DNA from: Pantoea trifolii | GTDB lineage: Bacteria; Pseudomonadota; Gammaproteobacteria; Enterobacterales; Enterobacteriaceae | NCBI RefSeq assembly: GCF_024506435.1 | Contig: NZ_JANIET010000001.1 | Span: forward strand, 3,286,001-3,350,000 | DNA length: 64,000 nucleotides | Direction: 5' to 3' | In this document: in pieces, positions 1 through 10,372 of the stretch | Position numbering within the stretch: position 1 is the stretch's first letter | How the letters are laid out: each line of letters opens with the position of its first letter | Notes under the pieces: model-generated | What the model was told of the DNA's origin: nothing | Seen by the model: only the letters and a program-made list of their open reading frames with translations | The model's database searches: none | Made by a program: the position numbers and the translations under genes

Positions 1-289
1 GATTGATGGCGCGCATACGTTCCGCCATCACTTCGGTTTTCGCCTGGCCCACTTTGCCCTGCAGCGCATGAATCTGGCGGTTGGTATTGGTGATACAGAC
101 ATCGTCCATATCAATCAGGGTGATTTTACCGATGCCGGTGCGCGCTAACGCTTCCGCCGCCCACGATCCCACCCCCCCAATACCAATCACGCAAAAATGC
201 GCGTCGGCAAAACGCTGTAGCGCGTCCTGCCCATAAAGACGCGCCGTGCCGCCAAAACGTTGTCGCCAGGCGTCGCTGACTACTGTCAT
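1..289 (-). CDS. tcdA: tRNA threonylcarbamoyladenosine dehydratase TcdA (CsdL), 5' part only
   Basis: The gene reads leftward from the ATG at 287-289 and leaves the window after about 96 codons. The visible N-terminus carries the Rossmann-type nucleotide loop GIGGVGSWAAEALAR near residues 36-50, followed by an ITLIDMDD strand and a TNTNRQ segment. These are hallmarks of the E1-like (ThiF/MoeB) fold. TcdA uses ATP to cyclise t6A to ct6A at position 37 of ANN-decoding tRNAs in the cytoplasm. It lies next to mltA, as in E. coli. The C-terminal part is outside the window, so completeness cannot be judged. Confidence 0.9.
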   Translation of the reverse strand, partial: MTVVSDAWRQRFGGTARLYGQDALQRFADAHFCVIGIGGVGSWAAEALARTGIGKITLIDMDDVCITNTNRQIHALQGKVGQAKTEVMAERMRAIN

Positions 290-317
290 AACCAAACCTT
301 TCCGCTAAAACGGGACA

Positions 318-1466
318 TTAATTAGAACCTAACAGCAGCGAACCGTTGTTGCCATTTTGTGGGTTGCTGAACATCGGCTGACCGGTGCCCGGCGCGGCTT
401 TCAATACCCAGACGCGGCCATAGTGGTTGTAGAAACCGGCCAGATGCGCCGCATCGGGGCCAACGCCCTGATAGATATCGAAGTGCTGGCCTTTAATCGC
501 GCCGCCCACGTCCAACGCCACCATCAGGCGCATCTCATATTTGCCATTGAACTTGCCCTTCTCGTTCAGCTGCGGCACTTCCGCCAACAGCACGGTTCCG
601 GCTGGAATCAGTGAACGATCGGAGGCAACAGAGGCTTTGGCAATTAGCGGTACCGCGCTGGCACCGCGCACCGGCACATACTCTTCCGGTTTAAAGAAGA
701 CGAAGGATTGATTGGTTTCCAGCACCGAACGCACTTCCTGTGGCGAATGCTCTTGCGCCCACTGGCGAATCGCCTGCATCGACATATCTTCGCGCTTCAC
801 TTCACCGCGATCGATCAGCTCTTTACCAATGCTGTGGTAAGCCCAGCCATTTTTGCCGCCGTAGCCAAAGAAGCGCAGCGGACGGCCATCGCCAAAATCA
901 ACGTAGCCGCTGCCCTGCACATCCATCATGAAGTTATCGATCAGCGAGTTGCTGTAAGCAATGATGTAGCGATCGTCGAGCCCGCCGCTATATATAGAAG
1001 CGCGACTCGGCAGCTTCTGTCCGCGCGGACGCGGCGGCATACGATAAATCGGATACTGGAACTCGCCCTGACGGGTATAACGCGCTTCCACGACCGGCGT
1101 GTAGTAGCCGGTGAATTGCACGTTACCGTAATTGTCGGTGCCTTCCATCTGGTAGGCATTCAAACCAAACTGATTAAGCTGACGCGTATCGGCGCCGGAC
1201 AGCAGCCAGTTTTGCACTGCGCTGTAGGTGCCGTTGTTGCGCCCAAACAGGCCAGAAGAGGCGGTTTGAATCTGCACCACCTGATCGCCAAAGTCTTTAC
1301 CGTTCACCGGACGCCCTTTGGCATTCGGCTGATTGACCAGCCCGAGCGGTTGCTCCAGCTTGCCATCAATATATTGTTGACCGCGGTCGGTCGGTTTGGA
1401 ACTACAGCCCGCTAACAGCGCGATAAATGCGCCAGTAAGTGCATACTTCGCCCAATGTCCTTTCAT
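318..1466 (-). CDS. mltA: Membrane-bound lytic murein transglycosylase A
   Basis: This 382-residue outer-membrane lipoprotein cleaves the beta-1,4 MurNAc-GlcNAc bond of peptidoglycan and forms 1,6-anhydro muropeptides. A short signal peptide ends in the lipobox LLAG-C21, followed by Ser-Ser, which favours outer-membrane sorting. The body shows the MltA barrel segment with GNVQFTGYYTPVVEAR and YPIYRMPP, and the C-terminal 3D-type motif DVGGAIKGQHFDIYQG, which contains the family's catalytic aspartate region. It is slightly longer than E. coli MltA (365 aa) because of a short internal insertion and a longer Asn/Gly-rich tail. It has its own upstream region and lies between tcdA and the initiator tRNA operon. 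Confidence 0.96.
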   Translation of the reverse strand: MKGHWAKYALTGAFIALLAGCSSKPTDRGQQYIDGKLEQPLGLVNQPNAKGRPVNGKDFGDQVVQIQTASSGLFGRNNGTYSAVQNWLLSGADTRQLNQFGLNAYQMEGTDNYGNVQFTGYYTPVVEARYTRQGEFQYPIYRMPPRPRGQKLPSRASIYSGGLDDRYIIAYSNSLIDNFMMDVQGSGYVDFGDGRPLRFFGYGGKNGWAYHSIGKELIDRGEVKREDMSMQAIRQWAQEHSPQEVRSVLETNQSFVFFKPEEYVPVRGASAVPLIAKASVASDRSLIPAGTVLLAEVPQLNEKGKFNGKYEMRLMVALDVGGAIKGQHFDIYQGVGPDAAHLAGFYNHYGRVWVLKAAPGTGQPMFSNPQNGNNGSLLLGSN

Positions 1467-1629
1467 AACCTTCTCTTTTTATCGATTGTTTGCCCGGCGA
1501 AGATAGCAAAGGGACAGAGAGATTGAAATCTGCCCTAAGCGGTCACGCTCACATCTGTACAATAATTCACCCAATGGCGAGTTTATTCATCAACTGACTG
1601 TAAATTTAGCGTTTTGTCTCAAAAAGGGG

Positions 1630-1657
1630 TTGCATCGCCGCGCGTCCAGAGTATAGT
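1630..1657 (+). promoter_or_regulatory. Promoter of the initiator tRNA operon
   Basis: A -35 TTGCAT (1630-1635) and -10 TATAGT (1652-1657) are separated by 16 bp. They are followed by a GC-rich discriminator (GCGC), the arrangement of stringently controlled stable-RNA promoters. The first tRNA begins 14 bp after the -10 element. Confidence 0.75.
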
Positions 1658-1670
1658 GCGCATCCACGGA

Positions 1671-1747
<77 letters not shown>

Positions 1748-1800
1748 ATTCTTCTTAAATGAAGAGACAATGTGAAGTGTCGTGTAACGCGTCAGTCGGA

Positions 1801-1877
<77 letters not shown>

Positions 1878-1928
1878 ATTGTCTTAAGAAGAATACAATG
1901 TGAAAAGTCGCTTAACGCGACAGACGGA

Positions 1929-2005
<77 letters not shown>

Positions 2006-2013
2006 ATCATTTA

Positions 2014-2036
2014 AACACCTTAACGGGTGTTTTTTT
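2014..2036 (+). terminator. Rho-independent terminator of the tRNA operon
   Basis: The inverted repeat AACACC / GGTGTT with a six-base loop runs directly into seven T residues, just after the third tRNA. Confidence 0.85.
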
Positions 2037-2077
2037 GTTTCTGCCGTCCGGAAAAAGCGGCATTGCTGCCGCCCTCC

Positions 2078-3313
2078 TCAGCGATGCGCCAGCGCCGCAC
2101 CCTTATTAAAATACGCCTTAATCCCATGCAGAATCGCCTCAGCCACCTGATGCTGATAGCGCGCCGTGCGCAGCTTGCGCTCCTCTTCGACATTACTGAT
2201 AAACGCGGTTTCCACCAGTATCGAAGGAATATCCGGTGCTTTCAACACTGCGAATCCCGCCTGATCGACCGTGCGCTTGTGCAGGTGGTTGATATGTCCC
2301 ATGCGTGACAGCACCTCTTTACCAAACTTCAGGCTGTCGCTGATGGTCTGCCGCTGCACCATGTCGAACATGGTGTGGTCGAGATAGCGATCGCCGCTCA
2401 TGCTGACGCCGCCAATCAAATCGGCATCATTCTGCGTTTGCGCGAGGAAGCGCGCCGCCGCTGAAGTTGCGCCGCTGGTTGAAAGCGCAAACACCGACGA
2501 ACCACGCGCGGCCCGGCTGGTGAAGGCATCGGCGTGGATCGAGATAAACAGATCCGCGCGCTGCTTTCGCGCTTTCGCCACGCGCACACGCAGCGGGATG
2601 AACACATCCTCATTGCGCGTCATGTAGGCTTTCATGTTGCGCTCTTTATCGATCAGCGCCTTCAGATAGCGACCGATTTTCAACACGATATCCTTCTCGC
2701 GCGTTTTGTATTTGCCATGCGCGCCGGGATCTTCACCGCCATGTCCAGGATCGATCATGATGATAATCGGTCGATCGCGCCCTGCTTTCCCCGGTAGCGC
2801 CGCCTGCACCGGCTGATCGCGCTCAAGATCACCCTGATTGTAATCCTGCAGTAATGCCAGTAGCGGATCCTCTTCCCGTGATTGCTGATTAGGATAGAGA
2901 TCGACCACTAAGCGATGCTTGATGCCCGCCACCGGCGCCAGGGTGAAGGTCTTAGGTGCCGTGCTGCGCTTCAGTTCCAGCACCAGCCGCACCGTATTGG
3001 CATCAAACTGGCCCACGCGTGCGGTTTTAATAAAGGGATCGTCTACGCGCACCAGCTTATCGACCCCTTTCAGAACCGGATTGATGTGCATATTTTCGAT
3101 ATCGATAACCAGACGATCGGGATTACTCAGCGTGAACTGCTTGTACTTTAGGGGAACGTTTGATTCCAGTGTAACGCGGGAGTAAGTCGATGATGGCCAG
3201 ATGCGCACCGCCACAATACGCTGGCTGGCAGCCAGCCCGGTGCGCGTAACGCTTAGCATTAATAGTGCGCCTGCGCCCTGTAATAATCGTCTTCGTGTAA
3301 AAGCTTCGGACAT
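2078..3313 (-). CDS. amiC: N-acetylmuramoyl-L-alanine amidase AmiC
   Basis: This periplasmic zinc amidase removes the stem peptide from MurNAc at the division septum. The N-terminus carries a twin-arginine signal ([15 protein letters not shown]), as in E. coli AmiC, so export by Tat is expected. An AMIN domain (about residues 35-150) targets it to the septum. The catalytic Amidase_3 domain follows, with the zinc/catalytic segments [21 protein letters not shown] and [10 protein letters not shown] long insertion between the zinc ligands corresponds to the autoinhibitory helix relieved by NlpD. The length of 411 aa is near the E. coli protein (417). A ribosome site TTGGAG precedes the ATG. It is divergent from argA. 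Confidence 0.96.
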   Translation of the reverse strand: MSEAFTRRRLLQGAGALLMLSVTRTGLAASQRIVAVRIWPSSTYSRVTLESNVPLKYKQFTLSNPDRLVIDIENMHINPVLKGVDKLVRVDDPFIKTARVGQFDANTVRLVLELKRSTAPKTFTLAPVAGIKHRLVVDLYPNQQSREEDPLLALLQDYNQGDLERDQPVQAALPGKAGRDRPIIIMIDPGHGGEDPGAHGKYKTREKDIVLKIGRYLKALIDKERNMKAYMTRNEDVFIPLRVRVAKARKQRADLFISIHADAFTSRAARGSSVFALSTSGATSAAARFLAQTQNDADLIGGVSMSGDRYLDHTMFDMVQRQTISDSLKFGKEVLSRMGHINHLHKRTVDQAGFAVLKAPDIPSILVETAFISNVEEERKLRTARYQHQVAEAILHGIKAYFNKGAALAHR

Positions 3314-3478
3314 GCCGCTCCAACTGCTGTGTTATGTCTAAAAAATCGTCACTTGATGGCAAGAAAGTGAAAACTTTGTTCGATGAGAATTGTCTTGTCT
3401 TGCCGGAAAACCCAGATAATGCAGGCTGTTAGCGCGTGTTGCATCAGGAAAATCGTAAAGTAACGTCAGCCCCGACGC

Positions 3479-3534
3479 TTGCAATAAGGGGCAAAAGAGC
3501 ATAAAAATACGAAAATTACGAATAAACATGCACA
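3479..3534 (+). promoter_or_regulatory. argA promoter with two tandem ARG boxes (ArgR operator)
   Basis: Two 18-bp boxes at 3496-3513 and 3517-3534 are separated by exactly 3 bp, the classical ArgR operator spacing. Their cores, GCATAAAAATAC and GAATAAACATGC, each match 10 of 12 positions of the consensus GAATAAAAATTC. A -35 TTGCAA (3479-3484) and an A-rich -10 overlapping the first box place the promoter under the operator, so arginine-bound ArgR should block polymerase. The boxes are seen directly; repression is inferred from E. coli argA. Confidence 0.75.
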
Positions 3535-3546
3535 GAGGGCTTTGCC

Positions 3547-4875
3547 GTGAAGGAACGCAGTACAGAACTGGTTCAGGGTTTTCGCCATACCGTTCCCTAT
3601 ATAAATACCCATCGTGACAAGACCTTTGTCATCATGTTGGGTGGCGAGGCCATCGAGCATGAGAACTTCTCAAGCATCGTTAATGATATCGGTCTGCTGC
3701 ATAGCCTCGGCATTCGCTTAGTGGTGGTTTATGGTGCGCGTCCGCAAATTGACGCCAGCATGGCCCAGCAACAGCTGGAACCGATTTACCACAAACACAC
3801 CCGCGTGACCGATGCGCAGTCCCTTGAGCTGGTGAAGCAAGCCGCAGGTCGTTTACAGCTGGATATCACCGCGCGTCTGTCGATGAGCCTCAACAACACG
3901 CCGCTGCAAGGTGCGCACATTAATGTGGTGAGCGGCAACTTCATTATCGCGCAGCCGCTCGGCGTGGATGATGGTGTTGATTACTGCCATAGCGGCCGTA
4001 TTCGTCGTATTGATGAGGAAGCGATTCATCGTCAGCTGGACAACGACGCGATTGTACTGCTCGGTCCGGTGGCGGTTTCTGTGACCGGTGAGAGTTTTAA
4101 CCTGACGTCAGAAGAAGTGGCGACGCAGCTGGCGATCAAATTGAAAGCCGAGAAGATGATTGGTTTCTGCTCTGAACAGGGCGTGACCAATCGCGAAGGC
4201 GCGATTATTTCTGAACTGTTCCCGAACGAAGCCCAGGCGCGCATTGACGAGATGGAAAGCGATGGCGATTTCCTTTCTGGCACCGTGCGTTTCTTGCGTG
4301 GTGCGGTAAAAGCCTGCCGCAGCGGCGTGCGTCGCAGTCACTTAATCAGCTATCAGGAAGATGGTGCGTTGCTGCAAGAACTGTTCTCGCGCGACGGTAT
4401 CGGTACCCAGATTGTGATGGAGTCAGCCGAGCAGATTCGTCGCGCCAACATCAACGATATCGGCGGTATTCTTGAGCTGATTCGCCCGCTGGAGCAGCAA
4501 GGGATTTTAGTGCGTCGTTCCCGCGAGCAGCTGGAGATGGAGATTGATAAGTTCACCATTATTCAGCGCGATAACCTGACCATCGCCTGCGCCGCGCTCT
4601 ATCCGTTCCCGGATGAGCAGATTGGCGAGATGGCTTGTGTGGCAGTGCATCCGGATTACCGTAGTTCGTCGCGGGGTGAGCTGCTGCTGGATCGCGTGGC
4701 GTTACAGGCGCGTCAGATGGGGCTGAAGAAGCTGTTTGTGTTAACCACGCGCAGCATTCATTGGTTCCAGGAGCGTGGCTTTACGCCGGTGGATATTGAG
4801 TCGCTGCCTGAGAGCAAGAAGCAGATGTATAACTATCAGCGCCGTTCAAAAGTGCTGATGGCGGATTTGGGTTAA
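3547..4875 (+). CDS. argA: N-acetylglutamate synthase (amino-acid N-acetyltransferase)
   Basis: ArgA catalyses the first step of arginine biosynthesis: acetyl-CoA plus L-glutamate gives N-acetylglutamate. The 442-residue protein has an N-terminal amino-acid-kinase fold (about 1-280, with [10 protein letters not shown]) that binds arginine for feedback inhibition, and a C-terminal GNAT domain (about 295-440, with [18 protein letters not shown]). The start is GTG, chosen because the next residues [13 protein letters not shown] align directly with the start of E. coli ArgA (443 aa); an AGAGGG stretch precedes it. It is monocistronic, divergent from amiC, and controlled by the tandem ARG boxes just upstream. 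Confidence 0.96.
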   Translation: MKERSTELVQGFRHTVPYINTHRDKTFVIMLGGEAIEHENFSSIVNDIGLLHSLGIRLVVVYGARPQIDASMAQQQLEPIYHKHTRVTDAQSLELVKQAAGRLQLDITARLSMSLNNTPLQGAHINVVSGNFIIAQPLGVDDGVDYCHSGRIRRIDEEAIHRQLDNDAIVLLGPVAVSVTGESFNLTSEEVATQLAIKLKAEKMIGFCSEQGVTNREGAIISELFPNEAQARIDEMESDGDFLSGTVRFLRGAVKACRSGVRRSHLISYQEDGALLQELFSRDGIGTQIVMESAEQIRRANINDIGGILELIRPLEQQGILVRRSREQLEMEIDKFTIIQRDNLTIACAALYPFPDEQIGEMACVAVHPDYRSSSRGELLLDRVALQARQMGLKKLFVLTTRSIHWFQERGFTPVDIESLPESKKQMYNYQRRSKVLMADLG

Positions 4876-4892
4876 GTGCGGTTGGTGTGATT

Positions 4893-4976
4893 GGTCGCCA
4901 TAAATGGCGACCCTACTAAAACCGTTCATATCGGCCATACGAAACCATTCCCGTAGGGTCGGCATTAATGCCGACC
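4893..4976. repeat. Paired GGTCGCCAT-type palindromic repeats at the argA/recD convergent junction
   Basis: Two hairpins, GGTCGCCATAAATGGCGACC (4893-4912) and GGTCGGCATTAATGCCGACC (4957-4976), carry outward-mirrored CCTAC / GTAGGG tails. They sit between the convergent ends of argA and recD. Related hairpins occur at 18697, 26189, 30012, 44954 and 45012. A role as bidirectional terminator or mRNA 3'-end stabiliser is plausible but inferred. Confidence 0.8.
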
Positions 4977-4997
4977 TTGTCCATCACCGCACCAGCT

Positions 4998-6836
4998 TTA
5001 CTCCCCGCTCAACCGCTCCAGCAATCCGCTGCGTCGCTGGGTACGCAACTGCACAGCACGGCGGAACACGCTGTCATCGCTATACAACGTCAGCTGCTTA
5101 CGTGCGCGGGTAATCGCGGTGTAAATCAGTTCGCGCGTTAACACCGGCAGAAACTGCGCCGGCATCACCAGCGCCGTATGATCAAACTCCGAACCCTGCG
5201 ATTTATGTACCGTCATCGCCCACGCGGTATCGTGCGTCGGCAATCGGCTCGGCTGCACCGCTTTAATGCTGCCATCCGGCAACGGGAAGAACACTTTCAG
5301 CAGACCTTCCTCATCAAACAGCGTAATGCCGATATCGCCGTTAAACAGGCCCAGCGCGCTGTCGTTGCGCGTCACCATCACCGGACGTCCCTGATACCAG
5401 CGACTGCCGCCGGTTGGACGACGAATCAGCTGCAGCTGCATCAGCTTCTGCTCAATACGCTGGTTCAATCCCTGCACGCCAAACGGCCCTTCACGCAGCG
5501 CGCACAGCAGCTGATATCGGCCAAATGCCGCGATAATCTCTGCAGGATCAGCGCGTTGGCTAATGAGTTTCAGGAATGGCTGATAACCGGCAGCAATCTC
5601 CGTCAGCATCGCCTGATACGCATCCGCATCCTGTAAAGGTTGACGGGTGATATCGCTGAAACCGGCCTGGAACACAGCTTCAACCGCCTTTACATCACCG
5701 GCGTTAACCGCTGCGGCCAGTTGGCCAATGCCGGAGTTGGCGTCAAAGCGGTAGCTTTTACGCAGCAGGCAAATCGCGTCGCGCACGGCGGGCGCGCTGC
5801 TGTCATCGTTACCCGCTACTTCACTGCCGGTGAGCGCACTCAGCTGCGCAGCACGCATCGGGCTGTATCCGGCTTCGGCACAACGACAGATGTCACCGAG
5901 CACCGCGCCCGCTTCCACCGACGCCAGCTGATCGCGATCGCCAAGAAATATCACGCGCGCCTGCGCTGGCAATGCCGCAATCAGGTTCGCCATCATGCCG
6001 AGATCGACCATTGAGGCTTCATCCACCACCAGCACATCCAGATGCAGCGGATTCCCGGCGTGATAGCGCAGGCGCTGCGTTTCCGGCTGCGCGCCTAACA
6101 AGCGGTGCAGCGTGGTGGCATCGGCTGGAAAGCGCTGCCGCTCCGCCTCGCTCACCGGCAGCTTTTGCAGCGCCTTGCCCAGCGATTCGGTGAGACGCGC
6201 CGCCGCTTTACCGGTTGGTGCAGCCAACTGAATACGTAACGCGCCTTCACTGAGACGGATCAGCGCCGCCAGCAGTTTTGCCACCGTGGTGGTTTTGCCG
6301 GTGCCGGGACCGCCCGAGATCACCGCAGTTTTCTGCGTCAGCGCCACCGCAGCCGCAATCTTCTGCCAGTTATCCGGCTCGATGCCAAACAGCTGATCCA
6401 GCACTAGCCGCACCTCTTCAGCCGCAAAAGCTTGTGATGTTGGTTGAGTCTGGAAGAAACGCGCCACCTGCCCTTCGTTGTGCCAAAGACGATGCAGATA
6501 GAGACGATCTTCGCTCAGCACGATGGGCGCTGCTTGCTCGCTGCGACTCAGCGCCGACCAGCCGCTTAAAATTGCAGCCCAATCCTGCGGTTCGCCTGCC
6601 GCTTGCCAGATGGCCTGCGCCAGCTCCGCATGACGCCCTTTAAACAGGTTGTCACGGCTTAGCTGTGATAACGGCAAACAGACATGCCCATCTCCCGCCT
6701 CCGCGCTGAGGCACGCTGCCAGCAGCAAACGCGCCGGTTGCTCGTCGTCGGCCAGCAGTTGAGCGAACTGGACATCCAGCGAGCGCAGCAAACGCAGCTC
6801 AGCCGCCTGTGCTAAAAGCGCGGTCATACCGCTCAT
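4998..6836 (-). CDS. recD: Exodeoxyribonuclease V subunit RecD
   Basis: RecD is the fast 5'-3' helicase motor of the RecBCD enzyme, which resects double-strand breaks and loads RecA at Chi. The 612-residue protein has an N-terminal RecB-interacting domain and the superfamily-1B Walker A loop GGPGTGKT (175-182). It also has [11 protein letters not shown] (Walker B), [12 protein letters not shown] and the C-terminal helicase motif [12 protein letters not shown]. Its ATG overlaps the recB stop by 4 bp (ATGA), so the two are translationally coupled. The length matches E. coli RecD (608). Confidence 0.97.
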   Translation of the reverse strand: MSGMTALLAQAAELRLLRSLDVQFAQLLADDEQPARLLLAACLSAEAGDGHVCLPLSQLSRDNLFKGRHAELAQAIWQAAGEPQDWAAILSGWSALSRSEQAAPIVLSEDRLYLHRLWHNEGQVARFFQTQPTSQAFAAEEVRLVLDQLFGIEPDNWQKIAAAVALTQKTAVISGGPGTGKTTTVAKLLAALIRLSEGALRIQLAAPTGKAAARLTESLGKALQKLPVSEAERQRFPADATTLHRLLGAQPETQRLRYHAGNPLHLDVLVVDEASMVDLGMMANLIAALPAQARVIFLGDRDQLASVEAGAVLGDICRCAEAGYSPMRAAQLSALTGSEVAGNDDSSAPAVRDAICLLRKSYRFDANSGIGQLAAAVNAGDVKAVEAVFQAGFSDITRQPLQDADAYQAMLTEIAAGYQPFLKLISQRADPAEIIAAFGRYQLLCALREGPFGVQGLNQRIEQKLMQLQLIRRPTGGSRWYQGRPVMVTRNDSALGLFNGDIGITLFDEEGLLKVFFPLPDGSIKAVQPSRLPTHDTAWAMTVHKSQGSEFDHTALVMPAQFLPVLTRELIYTAITRARKQLTLYSDDSVFRRAVQLRTQRRSGLLERLSGE

Positions 6837-9800
6837 GCTGTCGCTCCCGGCCCGCGAAACAGGCTATCCAGTTGTGAAACAAAATCGAAAGTCGGGCGGG
6901 TGTGGAACACACCGTTGTCTGGCGAACTGCCGTCCATGCCACGCAGGAACAGATAAAACACACCGCCGAAATGCTGCTCATAATCGTAATCCGGCACGCG
7001 ATGTTGTAAATAGCGGTGCAGCGCCAGCGTGTAGAGTTGGTACTGCAAATCGTAGCGGTGGTCGATCATCGCCTGCGCCATGGCCTGCGGCGTGTAAGCC
7101 TCATGGCTGTCGCCGAGCCAGTTGGATTTATAATCCAGCAGGTAATATTTGCCCTGCCAGCGGAAAACCAGATCGATAAAGCCTTTCAGCATGCCCTGCA
7201 CCTGACGAAAATCGAGCGGCGGAGCCTGTGCCGATAACGCATCCTGAGAAATTAACGCGCTCAGTTCGTGCGCGGTCAGCACGTTGTCAATCGGTAGATA
7301 GAACGCCATCTCTACCAAACGATCGCTGCTCTGCACCTGTGCCAGATGAATGCCCTGCGCGTTGAGCGGCGTGCTCAATACACGCGTAATCCACGCGCTG
7401 AGCATCGGCTGCCAGTGCAGCGGATAGCCGTTTTGCTGCAGATGTTGCGCCAGCTTCTCTTCAGAAGGCGGCTGCGGGAAATCCAGCGATTCGAACAGCT
7501 CGTGTAAAAATGTTCCCGGCGCAGCACCGCGCGGGAAATGATGTGGCGTGAGCGCTGCTTCCTCTTCCTCTTCACGCTCCTCTTCGCCTGCCGCTTCGAC
7601 ATCAAAATTCGGCATCACCTCAAGCAGACGATGAGCACTGTGCTGCTGCAAACCGGAGTAACTGGTGACGCGCCACGGATCGGCCAGCACGCGCGTTACG
7701 GATCGCGCGCCCAATTCGCTATCGGCGATAGCCTCAACCTGCCAGCGCTCGGCTTGCATATCTTCTGCCAGCACCACATCGGTGCCCGCCGCGTCCATGT
7801 CATGCAGTAACGCACCGAGCTGTTCGGCCGTCGCCGCTTCGCCGCGCTGCAACAGAAAACCGAGCGCGCTTTTATGCAAATCGCTCTCGCCCTCTTTCTT
7901 GCGTGTGCCGCGAAACAGCGGTGCCACGCCGACGCTGCAGTGATAGATCGAACGGGTCAATGCCACGTAAAGCAGGCGTAAATCCTCCGCCAGACGCTCC
8001 TGTTCGGCCAGCGCCAGACTCTCCTCGTCGGCTTGCAGATCCAGCACCGCGTCAAAGTTCTCACGATCGTGATAGAGCGCGGTATCGGCCTCGCGGAAAC
8101 CGGCGGCAAACGGCAGCCACACTAACGGATATTGCAGGCCTTTAGATTTGTGGATGGTGACGATCTGCACCAGATGGCGATCGCTCTCCAGACGCAGCTG
8201 CTGGCTGGCAGACTGGCTGTCCGGACGCGCGATCTGCTGTGCCAGATGGCGCACCAGCGCATGCGGGCTATCCAGTTGTGCAGCCGCTTCCTGCAGCAGT
8301 TCGCCCAGATGCAGTAAATCTGTCAGACGACGCTCACCGTTCTCCGAGGCCAGCAGATTTTCCGCCAGCTGGCGCTCCAGCATCATTTCGCGCAGCATCG
8401 GCAAGACGCCACGCTGCTGCCACACCAGCTGCCAGCGGGCAAAGGTATCCACCAGTTCATCCCAACCGCGCGCATCCTGATCCAGCGCATCCAGCTGCGA
8501 GGCATCAAAAGCAAACAGCGAGGTTGCCAGCGCGGTGCGCAGCATACGCTCCTGCTCCGGCGCCAGTACTGCCTGCAACAGCCATAACAGCTCACGCGCT
8601 TCCGGCGTGGTGTAAACGCTGTCGCGATTCGACAGGTAAACCGATGGAATGCCCAGCAGATTGAGTGCTTCGCGAATCAGGTTGGCTTCGTTACGGCTGC
8701 GCACCAGCACGGTGATGTCAGAGGCTTGTACCGGCCGCAAAGTGGGCGCTTTGCCCAGCATCGCGCGCTGCTGCTGCCCGGCCTGCAACCAGCGACTAAT
8801 ATCGGCTGCACACTGCTGCGCCATACGTTGCTGATAATCGCCAACGCTGCAGCCTTCGCCTGGTTGTAGCCAGAAGCGTAACGCCGCTTGCTCAACCTGA
8901 TCGATGCTAAGAGACAACGGCTGGTTTGGTGGTGCGAACTGCACCGGCTGGAACGGGATCTCCGCAAACAGGAAGGGCGCGTCGAGGCGTGCAAACAGTT
9001 GATTAACGCTGTTAACCATCGCTGGCGACGAGCGCCAGTTGGTGTCCAGCGTGTAGTGCGCACTGACTTCGCTGCGCGCGCGGATATAGGTAAAAATATC
9101 CGCGCCACGAAACGCGTAAATCGCCTGTTTGGGATCGCCAATCAGCAGCAGCGCATGCGCTGGCTGATTGATGTAAAGCGTGCGGAAGATGCGGTATTGC
9201 AGCGGATCGGTGTCCTGAAACTCATCTATCAGTGCCACCGGGAAACGCTGGCGAATCGCCTGAGCCAGCTGCTCACCGCTCGGCTGTTGCAGGGCTTCGT
9301 CGAGGCGGCTCAGCAAATCATCAAAGCCTAACAGCGCCTGCTGACGTTTCTCTTTGCGCACCGCAGCGCGCACCTCTACCAGCGCGCGCGCAATCACCAG
9401 ATCGCGCAGCGACAGCGGCTGGGCAAGGAAACTGTCGATGGCGTCAAACAGGGTGTGATGCGGCGGATTGCCCTTTTTGGTCTTCTCTTCAAGCATGCGC
9501 TGACCGAAGCGCGCCAGTTCGGCAGGCACCTGATAATCACGCGTTTCGCTCTGCGCCCAGGAGCTGACTTTGTTGACCCAGACCGGCAAATTTTTGCTGC
9601 TGTAGCTGCGCTTATCCACATCAGATTGCCCCACCAGCGTCAGCACCTCTTCACCCACCGCCAGCCATTGCGCTTTCATGGCGGCGATACGCGCCAGGTT
9701 TTCGCTGTGGCGCGAAGCCAGAGTTTCACTGTCAGCAGGCGGCAGAAGCAGGCTGGGCGATTCGCCCTGCAACCACGGACGCAAAGTGGAAAGCAACTGC

Positions 9801-10372
9801 TCTGGGCCGCTCCATTCACTGACAATTACCCGCGCAACATCCAGCGTCAGCGGATAGCAGTGACGACGCCAGAAATCGGCGGTCGCCTGGCGCAGCAGCA
9901 GCTGTTCATCCTCAATCAGCTGTTGTTCAAACAGCATGCCGGACTCAAAGGCGTTGAGATTCAGCATGCGCTGGCAGAAGCCGTGAATGGTGAAAATGGC
10001 GGCTTCATCCATCTGACGTTCGGCGGCCAGCAGCAGCGAGGCGGCATCGGCGGGTTGCGGGATCTCTTGCAGCAGCTGCATCAGCATCGGATTGCTGCTA
10101 ATGCCGCGCAGGCAGGCTAACCGCAGCTCGTGGATGTTGGCGCGAATACGCCCGCGCAGTTCAGCGGTAGCGGCCTCGGTAAAGGTCACCACCAGAATCT
10201 CTTCGACCGACAGCGGACGCGAATAAGCATGTTGTCCGCCCAATCCCAGCAGCAGCCGCAGATAGAGCAGCCCGATGGTAAAGGTTTTACCGGTCCCTGC
10301 GGAGGCCTCAATCAGACGCTCACCGCGCAGCGGCAGCGTCAGAGGATTGAGCGATTCAGGTAGCAGACTCAT
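6833..10372 (-). CDS. recB: Exodeoxyribonuclease V subunit RecB
   Basis: RecB is the 3'-5' helicase and only nuclease of RecBCD. The UvrD-type helicase carries Walker [10 protein letters not shown] (K29) and the segments [16 protein letters not shown] and [18 protein letters not shown]. The C-terminal nuclease domain carries the lambda-exonuclease-type motif [10 protein letters not shown] with D1080, the same number as the catalytic aspartate of E. coli RecB. Length is 1179 aa (E. coli 1180). It overlaps recD downstream and the ptrA stop upstream by 4 bp each, so ptrA-recB-recD reads as a coupled unit. An acidic run of about ten Glu near residue 930 lies in the linker before the nuclease domain. 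Confidence 0.97.
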   Translation of the reverse strand: MSLLPESLNPLTLPLRGERLIEASAGTGKTFTIGLLYLRLLLGLGGQHAYSRPLSVEEILVVTFTEAATAELRGRIRANIHELRLACLRGISSNPMLMQLLQEIPQPADAASLLLAAERQMDEAAIFTIHGFCQRMLNLNAFESGMLFEQQLIEDEQLLLRQATADFWRRHCYPLTLDVARVIVSEWSGPEQLLSTLRPWLQGESPSLLLPPADSETLASRHSENLARIAAMKAQWLAVGEEVLTLVGQSDVDKRSYSSKNLPVWVNKVSSWAQSETRDYQVPAELARFGQRMLEEKTKKGNPPHHTLFDAIDSFLAQPLSLRDLVIARALVEVRAAVRKEKRQQALLGFDDLLSRLDEALQQPSGEQLAQAIRQRFPVALIDEFQDTDPLQYRIFRTLYINQPAHALLLIGDPKQAIYAFRGADIFTYIRARSEVSAHYTLDTNWRSSPAMVNSVNQLFARLDAPFLFAEIPFQPVQFAPPNQPLSLSIDQVEQAALRFWLQPGEGCSVGDYQQRMAQQCAADISRWLQAGQQQRAMLGKAPTLRPVQASDITVLVRSRNEANLIREALNLLGIPSVYLSNRDSVYTTPEARELLWLLQAVLAPEQERMLRTALATSLFAFDASQLDALDQDARGWDELVDTFARWQLVWQQRGVLPMLREMMLERQLAENLLASENGERRLTDLLHLGELLQEAAAQLDSPHALVRHLAQQIARPDSQSASQQLRLESDRHLVQIVTIHKSKGLQYPLVWLPFAAGFREADTALYHDRENFDAVLDLQADEESLALAEQERLAEDLRLLYVALTRSIYHCSVGVAPLFRGTRKKEGESDLHKSALGFLLQRGEAATAEQLGALLHDMDAAGTDVVLAEDMQAERWQVEAIADSELGARSVTRVLADPWRVTSYSGLQQHSAHRLLEVMPNFDVEAAGEEEREEEEEAALTPHHFPRGAAPGTFLHELFESLDFPQPPSEEKLAQHLQQNGYPLHWQPMLSAWITRVLSTPLNAQGIHLAQVQSSDRLVEMAFYLPIDNVLTAHELSALISQDALSAQAPPLDFRQVQGMLKGFIDLVFRWQGKYYLLDYKSNWLGDSHEAYTPQAMAQAMIDHRYDLQYQLYTLALHRYLQHRVPDYDYEQHFGGVFYLFLRGMDGSSPDNGVFHTRPTFDFVSQLDSLFRGPGATA

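Noticed and set aside
9455..10120. Plus-strand frame of 221 codons opposite recB
   Set aside because: Antisense shadow of a conserved gene with no motif and no ribosome site.
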